Origin: Lachnospiraceae bacterium UBA3638
GTDB taxonomy: Bacteria; Bacillota; Clostridia; Lachnospirales; Lachnospiraceae
Assembly: GCA_002373595.1 (NCBI GenBank)
Contig: DFKT01000009.1
Coordinates: forward strand, 1-58,620
Reading direction: 5' to 3'
Length of the DNA: 58,620 nt
The translations under genes were made by a program, and so were the position numbers. Of this stretch, positions 43,247-53,152 are shown in pieces. Every line of letters starts with the position of its first letter. Within the stretch, counting starts at the first letter, position 1. Below the pieces are notes generated by a model. That model saw nothing but the letters and a program-made list of their open reading frames with translations, ran no database searches and had not been told where the DNA came from.

Positions 43247-44305
43247 ATGATAAAAGTCGGAATAATCGGTGCTACAGGCTATGCAGGAGCAGAGATAGTA
43301 AGGATCCTTTCAGGTCATCCGGATGCGGAAATAGTCTGGTACGGATCGAGAAGCTATATAGACAAGCGCTTTTCGGATGTATACGGCAATTTCTTTAAGA
43401 TCGTCGAAAACATCTGCAGCGATGATGACCTCGATACTCTCGCCGATAAGGCGGATGTCATATTTACGGCTACGCCCCAGGGATTCCTCGCAGGAGTCCT
43501 CACTGAGGAGCTTTTGAAGAAGGTCAAAGTGATAGACCTTTCCGCCGACTATCGTATAAAGGATGTCGCAACTTACGAGAAATGGTACGGCATCGAGCAC
43601 AAGTCACCGCAGTTCATAGAGGAGGCTGTATACGGTCTCTGTGAGATAAACAGGGGGCTTGTAAACGACAGGACGAGACTCATCGCCAATCCCGGATGCT
43701 ACACCACCTGCTCCATCCTCACCGCATATCCTCTCGTTAAAGAGGGACTCATCGATACATCGACTCTCATCATCGATGCGAAGTCCGGAACGAGCGGAGC
43801 GGGCAGAGGAGCGAAACTTCCAAATCTTTTCTGTGAAGTAAATGAGAATATCAAAGCATACGGAGTAGCGAGTCACAGACATACTCCCGAGATCGAAGAA
43901 CAGCTCGGATATGCTGCAAACGAACCCATAACGCTCAACTTTACGCCCCATCTCGTACCCATGAACAGAGGCATACTCGCCACCGAATACGCGGACCTCG
44001 TAGTAAGGGAGGACGGTTCCGTACCTTCATCCGAAGAGATCACCGCAGCTTATGAGAAGTATTACTCAGGCGAGCATTTCGTCAGATTCCTCGGTGAAGG
44101 CAAATGCCCCGAGACGAAGTGGGTCGAGGGCAGCAACTTTGTTGACATAGGATTTGTAAGAGACGGGAGAACCGGCCGCGTCATCATGATGGGCGCACTC
44201 GACAATCTCGTAAAAGGAGCGGCAGGACAGGCTGTTCAGAATATGAACCTGATGTTCGGACTTCCGGAAAATACCGGACTCGACCTCGTTCCCAGCTTCC
44301 CCTGA
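43247..44305 (+). CDS. argC: N-acetyl-gamma-glutamyl-phosphate reductase
   Basis: ArgC reduces N-acetylglutamyl phosphate to the semialdehyde with NADPH. The 352-aa protein has the N-terminal Rossmann motif GATGYAGAE, the catalytic Cys in ANPGCYTT (about residue 150) and the GTSGAGRGAK motif. It leads the arginine operon argC - GNAT - argJ - argB - argD. Confidence 0.97.
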   Translation: MIKVGIIGATGYAGAEIVRILSGHPDAEIVWYGSRSYIDKRFSDVYGNFFKIVENICSDDDLDTLADKADVIFTATPQGFLAGVLTEELLKKVKVIDLSADYRIKDVATYEKWYGIEHKSPQFIEEAVYGLCEINRGLVNDRTRLIANPGCYTTCSILTAYPLVKEGLIDTSTLIIDAKSGTSGAGRGAKLPNLFCEVNENIKAYGVASHRHTPEIEEQLGYAANEPITLNFTPHLVPMNRGILATEYADLVVREDGSVPSSEEITAAYEKYYSGEHFVRFLGEGKCPETKWVEGSNFVDIGFVRDGRTGRVIMMGALDNLVKGAAGQAVQNMNLMFGLPENTGLDLVPSFP

Positions 44306-44373
44306 TCCGGTCAGAAAAAGCATGAAAATCTTTCCCGGTAAAGATAAATAACCGGCAGATAATAGGTGAATAA

Positions 44374-44865
44374 ATGTCAGTAGAAAAGATAAACGAAAAC
44401 TCCATAACGATCCGTGCGATGGAAGAGGGAGACTATGACAAACTCCGCGCACTCTGGATGACCATACACGGCTTCGGCATCCGCAGCATCGACGATTCGA
44501 GAGAGGGCGTGATCAAATTCCTTCGACGCAATCCCGGATGCAGCGTTGTAGCGGTATCCAATGAGCCGGGCAATGAGGGTGATATCGTGGGTGGTATTCT
44601 CTGCGGACATGACGGCAGGAGAGGATGCCTTTATCATGTGTGCGTCAGAGCGGATCACAGGAGACGCGGCATAGGTAAAGCGATGGTAGTTCATTGCATG
44701 AATGCGCTCAAGGATGAGGATATCAACAAAGTAAGCCTGATCGCATTTACCAAGAATGATGTGGGAAATGCATTCTGGAACTGCATCGGATGGACCAGGA
44801 GAGAAGATCTCAACTATTACGACTTTACACTTAACGAGGAAAATATAACAGCATTTAATGCTTGA
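44374..44865 (+). CDS. GNAT-family N-acetyltransferase within the arginine operon
   Basis: This 163-aa protein is a single GNAT fold with the acetyl-CoA-binding RRRGIGK loop (about residues 96-102) and a VCVRADHRRRG motif. It sits between argC and argJ on the same strand, with gaps of 68 and 45 nt. It could be an N-acetylglutamate synthase-like helper for the acetyl cycle or an unrelated N-acetyltransferase. The position suggests a link to arginine metabolism; the substrate is not shown by the sequence. Confidence 0.85.
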   Translation: MSVEKINENSITIRAMEEGDYDKLRALWMTIHGFGIRSIDDSREGVIKFLRRNPGCSVVAVSNEPGNEGDIVGGILCGHDGRRGCLYHVCVRADHRRRGIGKAMVVHCMNALKDEDINKVSLIAFTKNDVGNAFWNCIGWTRREDLNYYDFTLNEENITAFNA

Positions 44866-44910
44866 TGACATGAGTGTCATAAACGAACGAAAGAAATGAG
44901 GGAGGCAGCT

Positions 44911-46134
44911 ATGCAGGAGATCAAAGGCGGAATTACATCGGCAAAAGGATTCTGGGCAGCACATACCGCAGCGGAGATTAAGTACAAGGGCAGAGATGAT
45001 ATGGCTCTCATAGTGAGCAAGACGCCCTGTGTATGTGCCGGGATGTTCACTTCCAATGTTGTCAAAGCGGCTCCCGTAAAGTGGGATATGGAGATCGTAA
45101 AGAAGGGCAAGCCCGTATGTGCGATAGTGGCAAACTCCGGAATAGCAAATGCATGCACAGGTGAGTACGGCATGGAGATATGTGCGATGGAGGCCGAGTT
45201 TACGGCTGATCAGCTTGGTGTATATGCCGATGAAGTACTCGTAGCATCCACCGGTGTCATCGGCATGCAGATGGATGAAGAGAAATTAAAAGCCGGCATC
45301 GAGAAACTTGCCGTAGATCTCAAGGATACTCCGGAGGCAGGAACCGGTGCGGAGAAAGCTATCATGACCACCGACACCAGACCTAAGGAGATCGCTGTTA
45401 AACTCGAGATCGGCGGATGCGAAGTGACCATAGGAGGCATGTGCAAGGGCTCGGGAATGATCCATCCCAATCTCTGCACCATGCTTGCATTCATATCGAC
45501 TGATGCCAATATCTCAGCCAAACTTCTCGACAAAGCATTAAAAGAAGCCGCTGAGGATACATTCAACATGATATCCGTTGACGGCGATACATCCACCAAC
45601 GATACTCTGCTTGTACTTGCCAACGGACTTGCCGGAAATAAAACCATCAGATCAACCGGAAAAGAGTACGACGCTTTCTGCGAAGGCCTTAAATACGTCT
45701 GCAGATATCTCGCCAAGCAGATGGCGGGAGACGGAGAGGGCGCAACGGCACTCTTTATGTGTGAAGTGACCGGTGCAGACACTGTAAAGAACGCGCGCAT
45801 ACTTGCCAAGTCAGTCATCTGTTCATCACTTACCAAGGCGATGATATTCGGACATGACTGCAACTTCGGACGTGTGCTTTGCGCGCTCGGATACAGCGGT
45901 GTTAAGTTCGATCCCGATAATGTCACGCTCTCACTTAAGAGCGCAGCGGGAGAGATCAGGATATTCGAGAACGGCGCACCTCTGGAGTACAGCGAAGAGG
46001 AAGCGGGCAAGATCCTCTCCGAGAAGGAGGTCAGTGCGATCGTCGATATGCACATGGGCAAAGCTTCGGCCACCGCATACGGATGCGACCTTAGCTATGA
46101 TTACGTCAAGATTAATGCGGACTACCGCAGTTGA
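44911..46134 (+). CDS. argJ: Bifunctional ornithine acetyltransferase / N-acetylglutamate synthase
   Basis: ArgJ recycles acetyl groups in the arginine pathway and cleaves itself into two chains. The 407-aa protein has KGSGMIHPNLCTML at about residues 178-191; cleavage before the Thr of CTML would create the N-terminal nucleophile (most family members have ATML). I chose ATG 44911 because GGGAGG (44900-44905) lies five bases before it; the in-frame ATG 44896 lacks a good site. Whether it is mono- or bifunctional is not visible. Confidence 0.95.
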   Translation: MQEIKGGITSAKGFWAAHTAAEIKYKGRDDMALIVSKTPCVCAGMFTSNVVKAAPVKWDMEIVKKGKPVCAIVANSGIANACTGEYGMEICAMEAEFTADQLGVYADEVLVASTGVIGMQMDEEKLKAGIEKLAVDLKDTPEAGTGAEKAIMTTDTRPKEIAVKLEIGGCEVTIGGMCKGSGMIHPNLCTMLAFISTDANISAKLLDKALKEAAEDTFNMISVDGDTSTNDTLLVLANGLAGNKTIRSTGKEYDAFCEGLKYVCRYLAKQMAGDGEGATALFMCEVTGADTVKNARILAKSVICSSLTKAMIFGHDCNFGRVLCALGYSGVKFDPDNVTLSLKSAAGEIRIFENGAPLEYSEEEAGKILSEKEVSAIVDMHMGKASATAYGCDLSYDYVKINADYRS

Positions 46135-46161
46135 TAACAGATCTACACGGAGGATTGTGAG

Positions 46162-47058
46162 ATGCAGGACATGCAGGAGATCTTAAAAAAAGCAGAGGTA
46201 CTTATAGAGGCGCTTCCCTACATACAGCGCTTTAACAGAAAGATCATCGTCGTCAAATACGGCGGTAGCGCAATGGTAGATCCCGAGCTTCAGAAGAATG
46301 TCATCAAAGATGTCACGCTCCTTAAGCTTGTAGGCTTCAAGCCCATCATCGTACACGGAGGCGGCAAGGAGATAAGCCGCTGGGTATCCAAGGTCGGCAA
46401 GGAAGCTGAGTTTGTCAACGGACTTCGTGTCACCGATGCTGAGACCATGGAGATCGCAGAGATGGTGCTCGGCAGAGTCGGCAAGGACCTCGCGCGCATG
46501 GTAGGAGAGCTCGGTGTCAGAGCAGTCAGCATCAGCGGCAAGGACGGCGGACTCCTTAAGGTTGAGAAGAAATACTCCGACGGTAAGGATATAGGGTTTG
46601 TCGGAAATATCACCGAAGTCGATCCCAAGGTTTTGTACGACCTTCTCGACAATGATTTCCTTCCCATCGTATCACCCATAGGACTTGATGATGAGTTCAA
46701 TACATACAACATCAATGCTGACGATGCAGCCTGTGCCATCGCGAAAGCGATCGGAGCGGACAAACTTGTATTCCTCACGGATATAGAAGGTCTCTATCGC
46801 GATATCAACGACAAGTCATCCTTCATCGGCAGACTTACCGCTTCGGAAGCTGATGAACTCATATCCGGCGGAATAATAGGAGGCGGAATGCTTCCCAAGC
46901 TCGGCAACTGCACTTCCGCGATAAAGGGAGGCGTAAGCAGAGTGCATATCCTCGACGGACGCGTACCTCACTGCCTGCTCCTCGAGATATTTACCAGAGA
47001 CGGTGTCGGAACTGCGATAGTAGCGGACGATGATACACTGATGAACGGCGAGCACTAG
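46162..47058 (+). CDS. argB: Acetylglutamate kinase
   Basis: ArgB phosphorylates N-acetylglutamate. The 298-aa amino-acid-kinase fold has VVKYGGSAM (about 30-38), IVHGGGKEI (about 65-73) and [10 protein letters not shown]. The N-terminal helix of about 20 residues ahead of the core (YIQRFNRK) is of the type seen in arginine-sensitive hexameric ArgB, so feedback inhibition is likely. GGAGG is the ribosome site. Confidence 0.96.
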   Translation: MQDMQEILKKAEVLIEALPYIQRFNRKIIVVKYGGSAMVDPELQKNVIKDVTLLKLVGFKPIIVHGGGKEISRWVSKVGKEAEFVNGLRVTDAETMEIAEMVLGRVGKDLARMVGELGVRAVSISGKDGGLLKVEKKYSDGKDIGFVGNITEVDPKVLYDLLDNDFLPIVSPIGLDDEFNTYNINADDAACAIAKAIGADKLVFLTDIEGLYRDINDKSSFIGRLTASEADELISGGIIGGGMLPKLGNCTSAIKGGVSRVHILDGRVPHCLLLEIFTRDGVGTAIVADDDTLMNGEH

Positions 47059-47072
47059 GATCGGAGATAAGT

Positions 47073-48266
47073 ATGAGCGAAAAGATGAAAGAGTACATAG
47101 ACGAAGCCGAGAAAGCGCTTCTTCATACATACAACAGATACCGGATAGTATTGGACCACGGTGAGGGTGTGCATCTCTATGATATCGACGGCAAGAGCTA
47201 TCTTGATTTCGTAGCGGGCATTGCTGTATTCGCACTCGGCTATGGCGACAAGGAGTACAACGATGCGCTCAAAGCCCAGATAGACAAGCTCCTTCATACA
47301 TCCAACTATTACTACAATGTGCCTGCGATAGAAGCTGCCAAGCTCTTAAAGAAAGAATCCGGAATGGACAGGGTATTCTTTACCAACTCCGGAGCAGAGG
47401 CTGTCGAAGGCGCGATAAAGACTGCGAGAAAATATGCCTATACGCGTGACGGTCATACCGATCATGAGATCATAGCTATGGAGCATTCCTTCCACGGACG
47501 CACTATGGGAGCTCTCTCTGTCACCGGAAACGCACATTACCGGGAGGCTTTTGAGCCCGGTATCGGGAATATCAGGTTCGCCACATACAATGATCTCGAT
47601 TCGGTGAAGGCGCTCGTTAGCAGGAAGACCTGCGCGATCATCCTTGAAACGGTACAGGGCGAGGGCGGACTCACACCTGCCACACCGGAATTTCTCGAAG
47701 GGATAAGGAAGATCTGCGACGAAAATGATATACTTATGATACTTGATGAGATACAATGCGGTATGGGACGCACCGGCTCATGGTTTGCATGGCAGAAGTA
47801 CGGTATTAAACCCGATGTCATGACCAGCGCCAAAGCACTCGGATGCGGAGTTCCGATAGGTGCATTCCTCATGACGGAAAAGGTTGCGGGCAGCAGTCTC
47901 GTGCCCGGAGATCACGGCACCACCTACGGCGGCAATCCCTTTGCATGCGAAGCTGCAAAAACTGTTTTGGAGCTTTTCGAAAAGCGTGATATCATTGAAC
48001 ATGTAAACAGTGTCGCTCCCTATCTCGAGGAGAAACTTGGTGAGATAAAGAGCAGGCACTCATGCATCAAAGAGATCCGCGGAACGGGCCTTATGAGAGG
48101 ACTCGTATTTGACGGCCCCGTATCGGGAGTGATAAACAAAGCTCTTGAGAAGGGACTGATACTGATCAATGCGGGATCTGATATACTCAGATTTGTACCG
48201 CCTCTCGTTATCACCGAGAAAGATATCGATACTATGGCAGAGATCCTCGATTCCTGCATAGAATAA
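47073..48266 (+). CDS. argD: Acetylornithine aminotransferase
   Basis: ArgD is the PLP enzyme making N-acetylornithine. The 397-aa fold type I class III transaminase has NSGAEAVEGAIK, the MEHSFHGRT motif, DEIQCGMGRTG and the PLP lysine in TSAKALGCG, then GTTYGGNP. It follows argB by 14 nt. argF and argH are not in the window. Confidence 0.96.
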   Translation: MSEKMKEYIDEAEKALLHTYNRYRIVLDHGEGVHLYDIDGKSYLDFVAGIAVFALGYGDKEYNDALKAQIDKLLHTSNYYYNVPAIEAAKLLKKESGMDRVFFTNSGAEAVEGAIKTARKYAYTRDGHTDHEIIAMEHSFHGRTMGALSVTGNAHYREAFEPGIGNIRFATYNDLDSVKALVSRKTCAIILETVQGEGGLTPATPEFLEGIRKICDENDILMILDEIQCGMGRTGSWFAWQKYGIKPDVMTSAKALGCGVPIGAFLMTEKVAGSSLVPGDHGTTYGGNPFACEAAKTVLELFEKRDIIEHVNSVAPYLEEKLGEIKSRHSCIKEIRGTGLMRGLVFDGPVSGVINKALEKGLILINAGSDILRFVPPLVITEKDIDTMAEILDSCIE

Positions 48267-48282
48267 ATAAACCGGAGTACAT

Positions 48283-49692
48283 ATGGAATTTGGCAAAAGA
48301 ATCACGGCTCTACTGATACTGACTATATTTCTCGCTTGCGTCGTATGCGGCGCATCGGGAGAGATCAGGAGGACACCGGGAAACGATCCCGCATCGTCAT
48401 GGATAAACAGGGAAGATACCATCTACCTCTGGTACACCGACGACAACCTCACCAATTATCTCAATCACGTAGCCGTTGATTTCGGAGATAAAGAAAATGT
48501 CCATGTCCTTCCCTATCTGATCGACAGGGACGGATATATGAAAAAGATTGCGGAGAGCTCGGTCAAAGGATCCGAATATCCCGATGTTTTCATTGTCAGC
48601 CATGATAACCTTGAAAAGGCTTATCTTGCAGGTATCGCCAGCGAGGTAAAAGATCCCGACGGAGTCATGAACGACAGCACCTTTTCCGGGGCTGCTTTGG
48701 AATCCGTCACATATCAGGGCAAATATATCGCATATCCCATGTCATTTGAGACATGCGTACTTCTCTACAACCGCACGCTCCTTCGCGACTGGGCTTACCA
48801 GCAGGCGGTGCGTGAACTCACCACTTCCGAGGAAGTAGATGACGAGGGTGAGGTAAAGGAAGTAACGATACCCATCGATCAGGTGGATCAGTATGAGATC
48901 AACAGTCTCTCGGATGAGTATTTCCTCAAGTCGGTTCCAAACACTCTTGACAACCTCATGGAGATAGCGGACTCATTCGATGCGGTCGAGGGAGTCAGCT
49001 CCATCATGAACTGGGATGTATCGGACATCATGTACAATTACTGGATCGTAGGAGATGCCTTAAAGATAGGCGGACCTGCGGGAGATGACAAGAATGAGCT
49101 CTCGATCAACAATCCCCGGGCGATAGACAACTTAAGGATCTACCAGAAGCTTCACGCCTTCTTCTCGATAGAGCCTAATGAAGTAAACTACGAATCAAGC
49201 GTTGATGATTTCATCCACGGAAGAACGCTCTTTACAGTGGTCGGATACGATGCACTGGAGTCTATAGAAAGCTATGTGAACGATGAAGGAAACGGATTTG
49301 AGTACGAATACGGTGTGGCCAACATCCCGGATATCAGCGAGACGAGCCCGAGCAGATCGCTCTCCGTCACGCAGTGCATAGCAGTCAACGGATATTCGGA
49401 TCAGAAGGACTTGGCAAACCGATTCGCTTCATACCTCATTACTGATGCGGCATCCAATTTAGAGCCCATGACCGGATACCTTTCATCCAACAGACTGACC
49501 GAGAAACTCGATGACAACTCCAGAGTCTTCGCGGCAGAGTACGCCAAGAGCGTTCCCATGCCCAAGATGATGACCGTCGAGAACTATTGGATGCAGGTCG
49601 AAGTGCTTTTCTCCAAAGTTTGGAACGGTGCGGATCCCGAGAGCGAGCTCGCAGAGCTTGAAAAGACGGTCCGTCAGATGCTCGGATTATAA
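48283..49692 (+). CDS. Extracellular solute-binding protein (family 1, sugar-type)
   Basis: This 469-aa exported protein has a signal peptide (KR then ALLILTIFLACVVCG, about 5-24) without a clean lipobox, then a family-1 ABC solute-binding fold (YPDVFIVSHDNLEKAYLAG, GKYIAYPMSFETCVLLYN, RTLFTVVGYDA). No permease or ATPase gene is adjacent, so it is an orphan receptor, perhaps for a sugar transporter elsewhere or a sensor. It follows argD by 16 nt and may simply be read through from the arginine operon. Confidence 0.82.
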   Translation: MEFGKRITALLILTIFLACVVCGASGEIRRTPGNDPASSWINREDTIYLWYTDDNLTNYLNHVAVDFGDKENVHVLPYLIDRDGYMKKIAESSVKGSEYPDVFIVSHDNLEKAYLAGIASEVKDPDGVMNDSTFSGAALESVTYQGKYIAYPMSFETCVLLYNRTLLRDWAYQQAVRELTTSEEVDDEGEVKEVTIPIDQVDQYEINSLSDEYFLKSVPNTLDNLMEIADSFDAVEGVSSIMNWDVSDIMYNYWIVGDALKIGGPAGDDKNELSINNPRAIDNLRIYQKLHAFFSIEPNEVNYESSVDDFIHGRTLFTVVGYDALESIESYVNDEGNGFEYEYGVANIPDISETSPSRSLSVTQCIAVNGYSDQKDLANRFASYLITDAASNLEPMTGYLSSNRLTEKLDDNSRVFAAEYAKSVPMPKMMTVENYWMQVEVLFSKVWNGADPESELAELEKTVRQMLGL

Positions 49693-49751
49693 GATAAATA
49701 TTTGCATCGGAGAGGCCTTCTCCTCTTTGCTCATGTATGAGAGGAGAAACC

Positions 49752-50384
49752 ATGCAAAAGAAGATATCAAAGATAATATTTGCGGGAATGCTGATCATTC
49801 TTGCGGGATGCTCGACAGACAGAGCGTATTCGATAGATGAATTGACCGGCAGTGAAACTGCGGCTGATCCATCATCGGATATCACTCAGGTGGCAGACGC
49901 GGATGACAGCGCTCAGACAGACAAAGCAGCCGGGAATGAAGAAGATGATCCCCGGACGCTTTGCGTTCATGTCTGCGGAGCTGTTGCAGTCGAAGGAGTC
50001 TATGAACTGCCTGATGGCAGCAGGGCTGAGGATGCTCTTAAGGCAGCAGGCGGATTTACGGAAGATGCTGACAAGAGTTATGTAAACCTGGCATCTTTTC
50101 TGACAGACGGACAGAAGCTCCGTTTTCCAACCAAAGAGGAGACGGACAGCGGAGAATTCCCGGAGGATACGGGAGGAACCGGCGCAGCAGGCCCTGTGAA
50201 CATCAATACCGCATCGGCCGAAGAACTCATGACCCTTCCGGGCATAGGAAAGGCCAAGGCAGAAGCCATAATCGCCTTCAGATCGTCCGGAGGCAGATTT
50301 AACGATAAAGAGGACATCAAACTTATATCAGGCATAGGAGAGGCCCTGTACGGCCGTATAGAGGACCTTATAAGCGTAAAATGA
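49752..50384 (+). CDS. comEA: ComEA-type DNA-binding lipoprotein
   Basis: ComEA binds incoming DNA at the cell surface. The 210-aa protein has a lipobox LAGC (Cys about 19), an acidic linker, an SLBB domain (about 75-130; VHVCGAVAVEGVYELPDG), and a C-terminal helix-hairpin-helix (VNINTASAEELMTLPGIGKAKA). I chose ATG 49752 with GAGGAGAAA upstream over the upstream in-frame ATG 49737. Lipid anchoring is unusual for ComEA, which is normally held by a transmembrane helix. It overlaps the response regulator by 4 nt, and comEC lies near the window end. Confidence 0.88.
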   Translation: MQKKISKIIFAGMLIILAGCSTDRAYSIDELTGSETAADPSSDITQVADADDSAQTDKAAGNEEDDPRTLCVHVCGAVAVEGVYELPDGSRAEDALKAAGGFTEDADKSYVNLASFLTDGQKLRFPTKEETDSGEFPEDTGGTGAAGPVNINTASAEELMTLPGIGKAKAEAIIAFRSSGGRFNDKEDIKLISGIGEALYGRIEDLISVK

Positions 50385-51124
50385 GCAGAGTACTGATCGT
50401 TGACGATGAAAAGAATATAGTAAAAGGGATCAGGTTCAGCCTCGAGCAGGACGGAATGGAGACTGACCATGCCTATGACGGCGACGAAGCGGTCAGGATG
50501 GTCAGGGAGAATGATTATGACATCGTGCTCCTGGATGTGATGCTCCCCGGCAAGACCGGATTTGAGGTCTGCCGCGAGATAAGGGAATTCTCATCCGTCC
50601 CTGTGATAATGCTGACGGCGAGGACCGAGGATATGGATAAGATCCTGGGTCTTGAGTACGGCGCTGACGATTATGTGACCAAGCCCTTCAATATCCTCGA
50701 GGTAAAGGCCCGTATAAAGGCTATACTCAGGCGTACGGAGAGGCAGGATGGAAAGCACAGTGATGGCTCCGGCGCTGCACCGACCGGGCAGAGCAGCAGA
50801 GAAGGCGGCATAAAGGAGCTTGCGAGCGGCAGGATCAGACTTATCATAAACGAGAGACGCATGTTCAAGGGAGAGCGTGAGATAGCTCTTACGACCAAGG
50901 AATTCGACGTGCTCCGCATGCTGATGGAGACGCCCGACAGGGTATACAGCAGGGAGAGACTCCTCGACATGATATGGGGAGAGGGACATTCCGGCGATGT
51001 GAGGACTGTGGATGTTCACATCAGGAGACTTCGCGAGAAGATCGAGGAGGATTCCGGCAATCCCGTATATATCCATACCAAGTGGGGCATAGGATACTTT
51101 TTCCGTAACAGGGAAGACTCATGA
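50381..51124 (+). CDS. OmpR-family response regulator
   Basis: This 247-aa protein has a receiver (VDDEKN, IVLLDVMLPGKTG, VTKPFN) and a C-terminal winged helix (ALTTKEFDVLRMLMETPDRVYSRERLL, VDVHIRRLREKI). A charged linker of about 40 residues joins them. It is coupled by ATGA to comEA upstream and to the kinase downstream, so the pair is a complete two-component system. Whether it controls comEA or holA is unknown. Confidence 0.95.
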   Translation: MSRVLIVDDEKNIVKGIRFSLEQDGMETDHAYDGDEAVRMVRENDYDIVLLDVMLPGKTGFEVCREIREFSSVPVIMLTARTEDMDKILGLEYGADDYVTKPFNILEVKARIKAILRRTERQDGKHSDGSGAAPTGQSSREGGIKELASGRIRLIINERRMFKGEREIALTTKEFDVLRMLMETPDRVYSRERLLDMIWGEGHSGDVRTVDVHIRRLREKIEEDSGNPVYIHTKWGIGYFFRNREDS

Positions 51125-52056
51125 AGAACAGGATCGTATTATTCTCGATCATAGCGGTGGCCGCACTCACCGGTTCCGTGGCAGGATTACTTATAGGAAC
51201 GGGTGTTATATCTAATGCCGCAATAGGCATTACGGTTGTTATATTTTCAATAGCGGTCGTTATCATGTTAGCTTTTTATCAGCGATATATCATAGATAGA
51301 GACAAAGAACAGCTGTTATCTGACTATGAGGAGACCCGTACCCGCATGGAAGCTCTCGACAGGACGAGGGACGAATTTGCTGCCAACGTTTCCCACGAGC
51401 TGAGGACCCCCATGACCTCCATGAAGGTGCTCGCCGATTCGATACTGGCGGAGGATGAGGTATCCCCTTCCATATACCGGGAGTTCATGCAGGACATAGC
51501 GGACGAGATCGACAGGGAGAACAGGATCATCACGGACCTCCTTGCACTCGTCAGGATGGACAATTCAGACAGCTCCATGAACATCTCCGAAGTTAATATC
51601 GGGGAGATAACTGAGACCATAGTAAAGAGACTCCGACCTCTGGCCCGCAAGTACGAGGTGGACCTGATCTACGAGCCGGTCGATGTAAAGGCCGAAGCCG
51701 ATGAGATCAAGATAGCCCTGCTCATCACCAACCTTCTCGAGAATGCGATCAAATACAATCATCCCGGAGGATATGCCAAAGTAATTATCTCCGAGGATGG
51801 GATGAATTTCCTGATAAATGTGGAGGACAACGGAATGGGCATCCCCGAGGATCAGAAGACTCTCATATGGGAGAGATTCTACCGTGTGGACAAATCCCAC
51901 TCAAGGAGCATAGGAGGCACGGGACTCGGCCTGTCCATCGCGAAGAGTGTCATCACGCGCCATAACGGCAGGATGGAAGTAAAGAGCGAAGAGGGGAAGG
52001 GCAGCACATTTACCGTCAGGATCCCCCTTAAATACAGAGAACCGGTTAAAGAATGA
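51121..52056 (+). CDS. Two-TM sensor histidine kinase
   Basis: This 311-aa kinase has two helices (about 5-27 and 34-53) with only a few residues outside, so it is an intramembrane-sensing type. HisKA has NVSHELRTP (His92) and the HATPase has GTGLGLS. It is the cognate partner of the upstream response regulator. The stop overlaps holA (ATGA). Confidence 0.94.
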   Translation: MKNRIVLFSIIAVAALTGSVAGLLIGTGVISNAAIGITVVIFSIAVVIMLAFYQRYIIDRDKEQLLSDYEETRTRMEALDRTRDEFAANVSHELRTPMTSMKVLADSILAEDEVSPSIYREFMQDIADEIDRENRIITDLLALVRMDNSDSSMNISEVNIGEITETIVKRLRPLARKYEVDLIYEPVDVKAEADEIKIALLITNLLENAIKYNHPGGYAKVIISEDGMNFLINVEDNGMGIPEDQKTLIWERFYRVDKSHSRSIGGTGLGLSIAKSVITRHNGRMEVKSEEGKGSTFTVRIPLKYREPVKE

Positions 52057-53147
52057 AAGTCTGGGAAGCAGCGGATTCGCTGGAAAAACTGAAAAAAGAG
52101 ATAGCATCCAAGGATCTTAAGCGCTTTTACCTGATATACGGCGAGGAGCGCTTCCTTTGCCAATTCTACTTTAAGAAGCTGATGTCTATGATGGGTGCCG
52201 ATCCGGATGATATGAATACGACCATATTCGATTCGGACAAGGTCTCCGTCGACAAAGTGATAGAGCAGGCCGAAGTCTTGCCTTTCTTTGCGGACAGGAG
52301 GATCATCGTCGTAAAGAACAGCGGCCTGGTCAATACAGGTGACGGTCCCAATAAGCTCGCAGCATACATCGAGGAGCCGGCAGAGACCGTCAGCATCATC
52401 TTTTACGAGGATGATGTCAATGAGACTTCCAAGCTTTACAAGGCGATCCGTGAGAAGGGAACCGTCTGTGAGATAGTCAGACAGGACAGAAACTACCTCA
52501 AAAAGAACTTCGCCAATAAGCTTAAGCACGTCGGCAAAGGAATGACGGGTGATGACGCGGACTATCTGATAAGCATGGTCGGAAGTGATATGTCACTTCT
52601 CGATAATGAGATGGAGAAGCTGATAAGCTACACCGGTGATGCACCCGAGATAACCCGCGCGGACATAGATGCGATATGCTCGAGGACCGTCGAGGACAAG
52701 ATCAATATCATTCTCTCACTCATAGTAAAGGGTGATACGCAGGAAGTGCTCACGGCGGCTGAGGACCTGCTCGAGATACAGAACAGGCAGAAGAAGAGAT
52801 CAAAGCAGAAAAAGGGCAGCAACAAGGGCATGGACGCCGCAGCTATCATCAGCATGCTCAGCGGACAGATCCTGTATCTGCTTGAGATAAGAGACCTTCG
52901 AGAGAACGGATTCAGTGCGGACGGAGTTTCCAAGCTCCTGACCAAGACTCCCGATACCGGAGCACCGGCCAGGATCCAGGACTGGAAGCTTAAGAAGATG
53001 TTCGATCCCGCATCCAAAGTCGAGAAGAGGCAGCTCCAGAGATGGCTCGCCCTCTGCGCCGATGCAACCGAGAGGATCAGGACGGGCAGGATAGATGAGG
53101 ATGTCGCACTGGAGACGCTGCTTATCGAGATGACCAAGAAAGGATAA
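52053..53147 (+). CDS. holA: DNA polymerase III delta subunit
   Basis: HolA is the clamp-loader delta subunit that opens the beta clamp. The 364-aa protein has the delta N-terminal fold (YLIYGEERFL), the linker and C-terminal collar (LALCADATERIRTGRIDEDVALETLLIEM). A Lys-rich insert (QKKRSKQKKG) sits in the middle. Its overlap with the sensor kinase gene is odd for a core replication gene but is a plain operon run. Confidence 0.93.
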   Translation: MKVWEAADSLEKLKKEIASKDLKRFYLIYGEERFLCQFYFKKLMSMMGADPDDMNTTIFDSDKVSVDKVIEQAEVLPFFADRRIIVVKNSGLVNTGDGPNKLAAYIEEPAETVSIIFYEDDVNETSKLYKAIREKGTVCEIVRQDRNYLKKNFANKLKHVGKGMTGDDADYLISMVGSDMSLLDNEMEKLISYTGDAPEITRADIDAICSRTVEDKINIILSLIVKGDTQEVLTAAEDLLEIQNRQKKRSKQKKGSNKGMDAAAIISMLSGQILYLLEIRDLRENGFSADGVSKLLTKTPDTGAPARIQDWKLKKMFDPASKVEKRQLQRWLALCADATERIRTGRIDEDVALETLLIEMTKKG

Positions 53148-53152
53148 GCAAT

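Noticed and set aside
49706..49728. GGAGA/TCTCC hairpin before comEA as a terminator
   Set aside because: Stem is only 5 bp and the T-run is interrupted (TCTTTG).
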